From contig CM061225.1 in the NCBI GenBank assembly GCA_030844895.1, positions 99,735,188 through 99,799,187 on the forward strand: a stretch of 64,000 nt of DNA. The letters are read 5' to 3'. This DNA comes from Ambrosia x helenae. Taxonomy: Eukaryota > Streptophyta > Magnoliopsida > Asterales > Asteraceae. The position numbers and the translations under genes were made by a program. The notes under the pieces were generated by a model. That model was not told where the DNA came from and did not search any database. It saw nothing but the letters and a program-made list of their open reading frames with translations. Shown piece by piece: positions 55,373-64,000 of this stretch. The first letter of the stretch is position 1, and every line of letters begins with the position of its first letter.

Positions 55373-55875
55373 TTTCCTTCATATAGAAACCCACAAAATA
55401 ATAAACAGTATAAAAAGGTGGAAATAAGCCTGCTTGCATGCAGTGTGTCATATAATGTATATATGTGTGCACTTAGGGGCAAAAGTAAAAATTGCACTAA
55501 TTGTAACGTTATTTTACTAATTTCATGAAAAAAAATATTAAAAACGGCGGACGGTTAATCATGCATCATGTGGTGGCATTGATAGTCAAAAGACAAGAAG
55601 ATACATGCATCAATCGGGCTTGTTCTAATTACTAAGTGTTATGTGCCTAATGTCTAAGGATTCATGCATCATGTGGTGAGGTTTATATATTACCCTCGTT
55701 AGATCTTACATTTGCTTACTTTTGATGGGATTAACCAAGTATAATTATGATGATAACAAAATAAACGTAGAAATCATTGATGATGATGTAAACAACATAC
55801 GTACATATTTACCCAAATACGTACGTAAAAACTTTCATTAAAATCCTCTACAAAATCTATAGGTTATTTTTTTTA
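55373..55875. other. Short intergenic spacer between Helitrons
   Basis: A+T-rich with a repeated ATGCATCATGTGGTG phrase (about 55560 and 55663). No gene seen. Confidence 0.4.
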
Positions 55876-56567
55876 CTAGATTATACCCTGAGAGCGTCTC
55901 GGGTTGAGAAAAATTTAATTTGATACATCAATTTTACATATGAAATAGACTGATGTATAACTCTAATATTAATATCTAACCTAAAACAAATTAACAATGT
56001 ACAACTCTAATGCTAACACATAACCTAAAAGAATGTAGAACTTTAATGTAACTCTAATATTAACACCTATCCTAAAGACTAAACAAATGTACAACTCTAA
56101 CATACTAATATTGATACCTAATTTAAAACAACGTATAACTCTATTAACCTATTCGGCTCTGGTTGAAAAAAAATTCATATTTACTGATATAAACATAATT
56201 AGTGACTTGTCTATACATGATTAATGATTTACCTGAACACTTTTTGTTTTTTTTTCCTGTATGAACAAAACCCCACAAAAAAATTTCTCCGTTTTTATAT
56301 AGCACTATGGTACTCGTTGGAAAGATAATAAAACGCTCGTTAATTTAGTGTAATTTTTTTCTTTAAAAAATCTCGTATATTATAGATATTAACGTTTAAA
56401 AATTATGGGAGAAAACATGAGGGTGAAAAATCCAATTTTGTTTTTAAATTATTTTTTTCCCTAAAATATCTCAATGCCACATGGGATGACACATAACATA
56501 CTCAAGGAAGAGAATGCATCTTTGAGTGTCATGTCATTAAAATGGCTTTGTTTATTATATGTATAGA
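55876..56567 (-). mobile_element. Non-autonomous Helitron related to Helitron A
   Basis: On the minus strand it starts TCTATACATATAATAAAC (ending at 56567) and ends with an imperfect CCCGAGACGCTCTCAGGG hairpin (about 55888-55905), then CTAG at 55879-55876. Flanks are A and T. The core at 56280-56400 matches the other family members. A TAGATAGATATAGATATAGATAT microsatellite begins right at its 5' end (56562-56590). Confidence 0.75.
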
Positions 56568-57549
56568 TAGATAGATATAGATATAGATATATATGTCTAT
56601 TATAATATAATATAATTATAATTTATACTTATGCGTTAGTGGAGTTTATAATAGATAGATTAGTACATAAAAAACGTGCTAAAATTTTGAATTGGCTGAT
56701 CGATCGGACCAGTTAAACAAGAGCAAATATAATCATTTATTATTCTGAATTGTTTATAATCTAATTGGTTGGTTATAGTCGTAAAATAAATTATTGCCTT
56801 CATCTAGAAAATGAATCTATTCTATTAATTTTTATAAAGCTATATGATATAATGGAAGTCATGTAGTTTATATGTATGCGCTAAAAGAAAAATTATTATT
56901 TGGTGAGGATAAGATGGAGTGATCAAAAGCGTGCAGCCTGCAGCCACTCTGAGCCTCCAAAAAATTGGCAACAGATCTCATATTTAATGTTCATACAAAG
57001 AGCACTACTTTCATAACTTTACTCAGTCGTAAAATGACAAATCCACATCTTCGAAAAATTCTCATTTGCCTTCTTTATTTGTATTTATCCATAATTCCAC
57101 ATATTATACGTATACATGTATATATGTCTGTTTATATATTGAATATTCTCATATACTTGTATAGAGAACAATATTATTAAAAATGAATTATTTTTATTAG
57201 TGATACCAAAAAATGTCACTAATAACAGAAAAAAAGTAAATATGTATAGTATTCCACTTGCACATAAAAAAATGTATATGTAACATGATGGGTCTGAATT
57301 TATAAAAGAAATAAGCTAGGGATTTAGGTCTAAAATCTAAATAGCCTTATACTATTACCATTTGAAAAAAAAAATACAGTAATAAGTTTTTATTACTCCT
57401 TTAAAAGTATCACTAAAATATTTTTAGCTAATATATTTAATCCAGTGTCTTTTGAAGGGAGGCTACCTTATCAAGAGGATGTACTTGTCTATATTATTCT
57501 AAAGTTTTAGAATAAACCCCTCTTGGTATTCACTTTATATCCTTACCCA
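56568..57549. promoter_or_regulatory. Upstream region of the MYB gene
   Basis: No gene is recognised; a 71-codon ORF at 56965-57180 is hydrophobic and A+T-driven, not convincing. The region includes the Helitron-edge microsatellite and presumably MYB regulatory sequence. Confidence 0.4.
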
Positions 57550-57556
57550 TATAAAA
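57550..57556 (+). promoter_or_regulatory. TATA box of the MYB gene
   Basis: TATAAAA about 105 bases before the ATG, predicting a leader of about 70 nt. Confidence 0.6.
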
Positions 57557-57654
57557 CCTCCACTAGGAGCCCCAATCATTCTAGTCCCAAAAACATCACT
57601 AACATCTATAATTCCTCCCACTTCTTTCTATTACTTTCATCACTTCCAATCTCC

Positions 57655-58682
57655 ATGAGGGCTTCTAAGAAGATAACTAGTTCTTGCAATGAACAACTTG
57701 ATGAACTAAGAAGAGGGCCATGGACACTTGATGAAGACAATCTTCTTGTTCATTATATCACTTGTCATGGCGAAGGACGTTGGAATTCGCTAGCAAAAGC
57801 TTCAGGTACCCTAGCAAAACCATTATGGAAAATATTATTGTTACTGATCATGGTATAAGATTTTACGATTCTCTCCCTTTTGTAGTTTTAATTCTAAGTT
57901 CTCTTTAATCGTTTTTGTTTTTCAGGATTAAAGAGAACTGGGAAAAGTTGTAGGCTAAGATGGTTAAATTACCTAAAGCCGGATGTTAAACATGGAAATC
58001 TTACACCACAAGAACAAATCTTGATCCTTGAATTGCATTCCAAGTGGGGTAATAGGTGAGTCTTATGTGTATATGATCGTACAAAGAAGTTCTAAAGTTA
58101 CTATTTTAAATTCTAAAATTAATCTACGTGTTATGTTCAAGATGGTCCAAAATTGCACAAAACTTGCCAGGAAGAACAGATAACGAGATCAAGAACTACT
58201 GGAGAACAAAAGTACAAAAACAAGCTCGCCACCTCAAGGTCGACTCTAATAGCAAGATATTTGTCGAAGCACTTCGTCAATTTTTGGTCCCAAGGTTGCT
58301 AGAAAAGGTGGAGCTTAGTTCACCCTCATCATCATCTACTTCAACCTCAAGTATGGAAGTTAATCAAAATAACTTCATTTCTCAACCACAAAGCAAAGAA
58401 ACCTTGATGGAGAAGACAAATTCAAACTCTAACATTTATTCATCAAATTTCAAGAGAATTATGCTTCCATACTTGCCCGAAAGTTCTCTCCAAAGCAACG
58501 GGTACATTGTGGATAATAATAACTTTGACGTCATGAGTTTCAACCAATCAAACACGCAAGAATTTATGTCAACTGACTTACCAGCGTTCGAGTTCCAAAT
58601 GGCGGGTATTGATTGGACGAGCAATGAGTTCGTCGATGACACCTTTTGGAACATGGATGAATTGTGGCAGTTCAAGAAGTAA
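57655..58682 (+). CDS. R2R3-MYB transcription factor, subgroup 20-like (3 exons)
   Basis: Exons 57655-57805, 57926-58055 and 58142-58682, with GT-AG introns at the two positions conserved in plant R2R3-MYB genes; 822 nt, 273 aa, intact. The R2 repeat (about 20-70) has Trp at 23, 43 and 63 and ends GKSCRLRWLNYLKPD. The R3 repeat (about 71-121) has Trp at 95 and 114 and the motif NRWSKIAQNLPGRTDNEIKN. After R3, KVQKQARHLKVDSNSKIF and a PRLLEKVE motif match subgroup 20 (MYB2, MYB62, MYB78, MYB108, MYB112, MYB116 kind), nuclear regulators of stress, senescence, phosphate and hormone responses. The C-terminal region is Ser/Asn-rich and ends in an acidic WNMDELWQF segment that could activate transcription. 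The ATG at 57655 is used because the upstream frame opens only with TTG. Which subgroup member it represents is undecided. Confidence 0.95.
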
Positions 58683-59334
58683 TTTACTTTTATAAAAAGA
58701 ATAATCTTTACAAAGAAAGAGGTTGAAAACCCATGTTTTAAAGGATTGCATAGTATGTTATGTTAATTATATTATATGCCACCACATATACTTTATAATT
58801 ACTGGTGTAGCTAGTGATATTTTTGGTTTTTAAGTGTTGACATGTAAGTAGCGTGTAGGGGGTGGGGTTTGTTACCACCAAATGTCAAGTCTTGAGAGGA
58901 AATGTGAAAAGGGTAAAGTGATAAGTCTATTGTGCCTTTCAATAACTTCAAAAGTCGAAAATGATATAAATCCTAATGGGATAGTTGTTAAAAATATATG
59001 ATACGATATTAAAGAATGACGTGAACCTCCTTTCTTCTTTTTAATATGTTACTGCAATCATTAGTGTCATGTCTCAATGTAGTTTACATATGAGTTTAAG
59101 ATGACTAGTTTAGTTAATTTAGTACGATTTGGCTATAGATTAAAATCAAACCTATAATTGATGTTCTGATTTTAGAACTATGTAATGAGTTAGTCTTAGT
59201 TAGAGACCGTTTAGTTCCCTTGCTTACGATTAATTAATCTAATGCATCGATTTCATCTTGGGTCAATTCAACTTGGTCTATTTAAATAAATCAAATTAAG
59301 TGATATAGAGTTGATCTCATAGGTTATCAGACTT
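58683..59334. other. MYB 3' flank, no other gene seen
   Basis: It should contain the MYB 3' UTR and poly(A) site (A+T-rich, within the first about 100-150 bases). Nothing else is recognised. Confidence 0.45.
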
Positions 59335-59339
59335 AGTTA

Positions 59340-60017
59340 TGTTGGGAATCATGGTATCGTATACACAGCGGAAGCGGTTTATATTATTATTATTTAAAAT
59401 TAAAACGAACATATATATATATATATATAATAATGATTTTATTCATCCAATTAATAAAATATTCCCAATCAGGATCTCGGTTAAACGTGTATAAACAAAT
59501 AAATAATAAACAACCATAGGGGGTTTAGTAATCAACCTTTGACGACTACACCGGAATTGTAACACGCGGGTTACAACGAATCCTCGCTAGTAGGAAGTTC
59601 ACAACCGAGCACGAACCAACCGGGAAGCAACACTTTGCAAGAGGAAGGCGGCGGCGTGTGGTGGTTTGGCCAAGACAAGGGCGGCGGCCCTAAGGGTGGC
59701 GGCCAAAACCTTTTTCTTGGGAGGCAAGGAGTTGTTTTGTGTTAAAAAGTATCATTAGGATTTACCCCTTAACCTCCTTTTATAGAACACAATCTCACAC
59801 TAAGACCCCTTGTTAAATATCATAATATTTCTTAATATTAATCTAATTAATAATAAGTCCCTTGAGTTCAAAACCATTATTATTTCATAAATAATAATCC
59901 AGCGACACGTGAACTTATCTGATTCGTGTACTAACGTGTAACTCTTTGGACCGTACCGGGTCGGGTTACATTGACATCGACTTTTAATTACATCGGACAT
60001 ATTATATATATCCAACA
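59340..60017 (-). mobile_element. Solo LTR, probably Ty1/copia
   Basis: It begins TGTTGGGAATCATGGTATCG and ends TATATCCAACA (TG...CA), with a perfect 5-bp duplication AGTTA (59335-59339 and 60018-60022). There is no internal domain, so unequal recombination has left a solo LTR of 678 bp. On the minus strand a TATAAAAGG box lies near 59780, which gives the orientation. A (TA)n run is at about 59411-59430. A 75-codon ORF inside is not a gene. Confidence 0.85.
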
Positions 60018-60022
60018 AGTTA

Positions 60023-60774
60023 ACCAACTAGACAGAGATAAACACAACATAAAACATTGAAAAAACCGAAAAGAACTTAAATTGGGCTATGATTGGAATT
60101 ACGGGTCCTTAAGTAGTATACAGAAAGATCTTGACATAGCGGATCATGTGAAAGTTTTCAATTGCCAGATTATTTAAATTATTAACTTCAGTATTTAATT
60201 GTCAATTTTCAAATTCTAAAATTTGATGAATATAAAAAAAATTACGTTTTTACAATTTATAATTTCTTATAAATAGGGCATTGATGATTTGATGTAATGG
60301 GGAGTTTATCTTGAGAACGCTAAATATTGCGAGAATCGTGAGAACAAGTGAGAAAACTAATCAAAATCATTTTTTTCAATACAAACCTGATTATAAATAA
60401 AATATAACATTAATAAATGAATTTTCTTTCCAAATAATTCATATTTTCTTCCAAAAACACTAGAAAATTAACTTTTTACACATGTGTAAATGAAACAGCT
60501 TACACATGTATAAACAGTAAATTTACATGTGTAAAAACAATTTATTTTCGTATACGTTCAAATTTTTACGCGTAAATTGTGTTTTTGAGATTGTATTTTA
60601 ATAATGAAGACAAGTGTAAAAAGAAACTTTGAATTTGAATGTTTTTAGATAGCGTTCTCGCGGTTCGCACGAAATATAGGTGTTCTCAAATGTATTTTCC
60701 CCTTGATGTAATAATGTACTAGCCATTCAGTAATAACTACTTTTATTGAGAAATATTTCCTCTTTAACTTTTGT
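60023..60774. other. Intergenic, no gene seen
   Basis: A+T-rich. ACACATGTGTAAA-like phrases recur at about 60478-60540. No recognisable gene. Confidence 0.4.
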
Positions 60775-60782
60775 GCTTCATG

Positions 60783-60992
60783 CAGTGGCGAAGCTTGACC
60801 CGAAGGTTCGGGGGGTCGGAAGTCACCGGGGGGTCAGAAGTCACTAGTTTCGGGGGTTCGAAAACCAGTTTCGGGGGGTCGAAACCCTATATTTCCAAAA
60901 TTTTCTATACGAATACTATATAACCGGCACTTCTACGCGAAAATTCAGGGGGGTCGGCCGCCCCCGCCGGCCCCAACTAAGCTTCGCCAGTG
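60783..60992. mobile_element. hAT-type MITE
   Basis: A 210-bp element with ends CAGTGGCGAAGCTT and AAGCTTCGCCAGTG (inverted, one mismatch) and the perfect 8-bp duplication GCTTCATG (60775-60782 and 60993-61000). The interior is G+C-rich with repeated TTCGGGGGGTCG phrases. No coding capacity. Confidence 0.9.
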
Positions 60993-61000
60993 GCTTCATG

Positions 61001-62756
61001 GTCAATTAAAAAAAAAACACAAGCCTACTAATCATGTAGAAGAAAATGAACACAAGCAATATAAAGCGTAAATATCAGAGTTTGGTTATTTCTATTGTAA
61101 AAATGTAAATTTTTTTATATAACATTACACATGCACAAGAGCATAATCAAAAGTTAGAAAGACGAAATGCATTGTATCAAGAGGGATTTAAAAGTACAAA
61201 AAACAACATAAGATGATTACAAAGATTCGTATGGATCACGACCATGAACGAGAAGATAAAATCAGACAAATTATAGTCGATGAGATAAGTATCGAGTGGA
61301 AAAGATGGAGATGATAGTGACCAAGTGGAAGTTTAAGAAACAATATTCAATGATTGACCACTCTATCCAATATCTCTTTGTGCGAGTACTAGGTACATGT
61401 ATTATATCACTTTGTTTTGTTCTTAGGGGTCTACCACGTGTTGCTGATGTGATTATAATTTATAAAATATCAATTCATAGATTGTCACTAAAATCCATGA
61501 AATCCCAAGAAAACATTACTTTTTTGTAGTCCTAATCATAATGATCAACACCATAACTTCAACAAATGGTCACAACTTTAGTGAAAATAAAATTCACAAA
61601 TCAAAATAATTAAATCACACTTGCTTTCGCTCATCAACTCATAATGCCTTCACCTAGTTATGGTACAAACCCAACCACAGGCCGGTATCAAGCTTTGGGA
61701 GTATTAAAAGTGAGAATGGTGTGAACGAGCTGAACTATGCTTGTAAGTTACTTGAGATAGGCTTACTAAAAGTTTGAATCTAGCTGAGCTTAGATGAGTA
61801 CGAGCCTAAATATAAGTTCATTTAAAAACAGGCCCAAGCTTCATATACTAAGCTTAACTAGGCTCGCAAGCCTAAAAAAGCTCAACCTTAATATACATAA
61901 TACTTTTATTTAATATGAGTCATGTATTACATATAAATATTATCATACCGAATAAAAATAACTAAATATTTTATCAGGTTATAAATTTGGCTAGCTCAAG
62001 CTTAAAAACTTTATTACAAGCCAGTCTGAGCTGGACCAGACCGGAACAAGAGCCGAATTTTTGCTAATCTGAGACCCAGACTAGTAGGGGTAGGCTCTTT
62101 CAGGTTCACCAAACAGCTTTCTCATAACTTTTCGCATACAAGCGTGTGATTGCCAAAAAATCAACAATTGTCTCCAAAAATCTAGAAAGATTATGAAAGA
62201 TTCAAGTGGCCTTCCGATTTCCACTTAGCTAGTCTCCTTGGACTAGTTTTTGAGTCGTGTATGTCAACTTCAAACCGTTTGGTTTCTTTATGGCCGAAAG
62301 TTAGAAATGTTAAGATTCAAGGTTTTAAAGTCAAGAAAGATCACCTCAACAAGCCATCACCAGTCACTTCTTAGAGCAACAAACGAAGGGGCTAAATTGT
62401 ACAATATATACACCTCATATCAAGTTTAGTACCCTCCAAAAACTAAGATCAAATCATATTAAATTTGGTAGACAGCTTGATTTATGGTGGCTACTATCTT
62501 ATGGTTGAGGGAAATCACTAAAATACAAGGCAGTGGTCCATTGCATACTTTTCACCAATACAAGACACCTTTTCATTTTCAACATTAACATCACAGTTTT
62601 TATAAAATTATATTATGTAAAAGAGTCACATCTAACATGTTTTAATTATAAAACATAAACGTTACAGTTCTATAAATTAATGTTATGTAAAAAAGTCACA
62701 TCCAACCTGTACTAATTATAAGTTAGAAGTTCTTCTTACTTTCTTTCACACATTAA
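61001..62756. other. Intergenic; decayed GAGC-rich repeat at 61700-62090
   Basis: About 61725-62090 has scattered GAGCTGAAC, CTAGCTGAGCTTAG, AGGCTCGCAAGCC and GAGCCGAAT motifs in both orientations. It resembles an old relative of the GAGC-rich hAT-like element at 17 kb; I could not place its ends. About 62590-62720 has a near-repeat of an AAATTA(A)TATTATGTAAAA.AGTCACATC phrase. The 77-codon ORF at 61296-61529 has no recognisable domain. Confidence 0.35.
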
Positions 62757-62772
62757 ATATATGAATACGTTA

Positions 62773-62982
62773 CCAATGATCTCTAGCCCAGCTGGTTTGA
62801 GGTGAGAGGGTTTACCTCTTCAGAGGGTTTCCTCCCGGGGTTAGTCACGGGTTCGCTTCTCGTCTAGCGAAAAATCATACCCATTAAGGTGAAAGGGCCC
62901 GGCGTGTGGGAGGACTCGAACTTATGACCTGTAGGTTGCTAGGACAAGGATTTCACCATTGAACTACGTCTTTCAAAATATA
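62773..62982 (+). mobile_element. tRNA-related SINE
   Basis: An A box-like TAGCCCAGCTGGTTTGAGG is near 62785 and a B box-like GGGTTCGCTTC near 62850. A 16-bp duplication ATATATGAATACGTTA flanks it (62757-62772 and 62983-62998). The 3' third, read on the minus strand, also resembles a tRNA (GTAGTTCAATGGTGAAATCC, then AGTTCGAGTCC), so the element may be a composite of two tRNA-like parts in opposite orientation. Confidence 0.75.
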
Positions 62983-63009
62983 ATATATGAATACGTTAAT
63001 GTTTTTTAC

Positions 63010-63600
63010 TTACTTTCCTAGTTTGCCGTAGCTGTCCTGTAATGTAACAGTCCTGCTGAAAATTTTTCCGCGTGTTGAATCCTTGTCAGTCACAAAATCG
63101 CCTGCCATGACAATCCGAAGAAATACAAAAACTTGTGTAATTGGTAAAAAAAATATTTTAGAAAAGAGAAAACACGGTTTAAGAATTTACCGATCCTTTT
63201 AAAGTGAAATTCGCCATCTGTTTGCGAATTTCGAAGGGGTGGTTATACAATGAACATGGTCTTACCACGTTATATTCATATGATTTAGATCATCAAGGAA
63301 GTTGTCAAGTTCTCCTCATACAAAAGTGATTAGTTTACCTAATGAAGTCAATTAAAATAAAATAATAATTAATAAAAATCACAACCTTAGAAAGTAAGAG
63401 TTTATTGAATAGTTTGATTTCAACCTTCAACGTGTCAACCCTAGGAGAAGGCTGTGCAACCCACTGAAGAAGTGAAGAACCCACTGCAGAATAAAGTTTC
63501 AATGACAAATGGGAACTCAAATCATCCAACATGTACACTGAAAAACAAATCAAACTATGCAAGTTTGACTTGGCTTTGGTTTCGTCTTTTTGTCAGGATC
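63010..63600 (-). pseudogene. Unidentified exon-like blocks, probable gene fragment
   Basis: I do not recognise the family. On the minus strand one block (about 63550-63425), after a TTTTTCAG acceptor, reads YMLDDLSSHLSLKLYSAVGS and ends near TLK|GTTGAA. A middle block (about 63238-63191) reads SQTDGEFHFKRIG. A third (about 63112-63012), after CATGGCAG, reads DFVTDKDSTRGKIFSRTVTL and ends at a good GTAAGT donor. The middle and third blocks join in phase, but the middle block has a stop before any acceptor, so the gene looks broken or the exon edges are wrong. The codon texture is more protein-like than the surroundings. Nothing further downstream (toward 62.6 kb) was recognised. Confidence 0.35.
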
Positions 63601-63795
63601 ACTATCTCAATAGCTGTCTTTTAGTTATTAGAAAGCACCACTTATGCACACTTGATGGGAAATGCCTGTCCGTAGAGCATTGTTACGGATTAGCTGTATA
63701 ATTAAATCTGTTTGCCCAAAAGTTAGGAGGATTAAATATATCAGTATTAATATGTACCTGAGTAGAATTATCTTTCCAGGAGCAAGGCCATAGAC

Positions 63796-63954
63796 TTAGT
63801 AGCGTACTTAGCATAGGAGGAGGGGTTGCGCCCGTTACCCCTCAATTTTTCCGGCGTAGTGGAAAATTTGCGTAATTTTGATGTTTTTTTGTATTACGTT
63901 ACCCCTAAATATCACTAAATGTTACCCCTAAAATTTTGGTCTAGATCCGCCACT
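63796..63954. mobile_element. Probable degraded hAT-type MITE
   Basis: The right end AGATCCGCCACT is typical of CAGTGGCGGATCT elements; the left end (TTAGTAGCGTACTTAGCA) is a poor match. Near-identical flanks CCATAGAC (63788-63795) and CCATAGAG (63955-63962) give 7 of 8 bases of a target duplication. The interior has repeated GTTACCCCTAAA phrases. Confidence 0.5.
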
Positions 63955-64000
63955 CCATAGAGAGAAGAAAAACAAAATTTATTAAATTTATACATATTAC

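Noticed and set aside
57523..57654. N-terminal extension of the MYB protein
   Set aside because: The frame opens with TTG and would include the TATA and leader region; the ATG at 57655 fits MYB proteins.
62890..62975. Functional tRNA gene on the minus strand
   Set aside because: It has box-like sequence only, lacks a clean cloverleaf and sits inside a SINE with its target duplication.

Overview
This window is plant nuclear DNA. The evidence is A+T-rich intergenic sequence, GT-AG introns, R2R3-MYB, VQ-motif and B3-domain genes, and dense nests of plant-type transposable elements (Helitrons, hAT, Mutator-like, PIF/Harbinger, SINEs, a chromodomain Ty3/gypsy element). The repeat style suggests a eudicot, perhaps Asteraceae; this is inference. 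I saw no prokaryotic or organellar features.

Layout. (1) 1-1.4 kb: an intronless MKS1-like VQ gene (859-1398) with W-box-like sites and a TATA box. (2) 2.1-17 kb: an element-rich stretch. It holds a hAT element with a nested MULE-type MITE (2100-3102), two minus-strand Helitrons (3920-4843, 4857-5945), a CAND1 gene fragment (7993-8180), a hAT element (10397-11188), a Mutator-like element with long TIRs (11486-12828), a CDC5 Myb-repeat fragment (13884-14036) and a PIF/Harbinger element carrying a frameshifted SANT/Myb-like gene (14220-16250). (3) 17-24.3 kb: a GAGC-rich hAT-like element split by a Helitron that is itself split by a Helitron, then a 3.4-kb Helitron with exon-like cargo. (4) 24.3-28.7 kb: sparse sequence with a SINE and a Tourist-like MITE.

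(5) 28.7-51.9 kb is the most informative region. An old minus-strand Helitron (A) has been split twice. One insertion is a complete, very young chromovirus-type LTR retrotransposon (28900-37861; intact 1536-aa polyprotein, matching TSDs, nearly identical 2012-bp LTRs). The other is a 12-kb Helitron (B, 38321-50276). Helitron B carries two decayed Pif1-like helicase C-termini, an intact 11-exon RPA70-like gene (553 aa), a TG...CA LTR-like insertion, and an intact gene for a protein with three B3 domains (366 aa) whose 5' exons lie next to the Helitron 5' terminus. A 1.35-kb segment holding that 5' end was later duplicated in tandem.

(6) 53.3-56.6 kb: three more Helitrons. (7) 57.5-58.7 kb: an intact three-exon R2R3-MYB gene resembling subgroup 20. 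(8) 59-64 kb: a copia-type solo LTR, two hAT MITEs, a SINE and unidentified exon-like sequence on the minus strand.

The two ordinary host genes (VQ and MYB) are regulatory and lie at opposite ends. Most of the rest is a layered record of transposition. Within Helitron B, the RPA-like single-strand DNA-binding protein and the helicase remnants fit a rolling-circle transposition toolkit; the B3 gene looks like a captured passenger or an unrecognised accessory.
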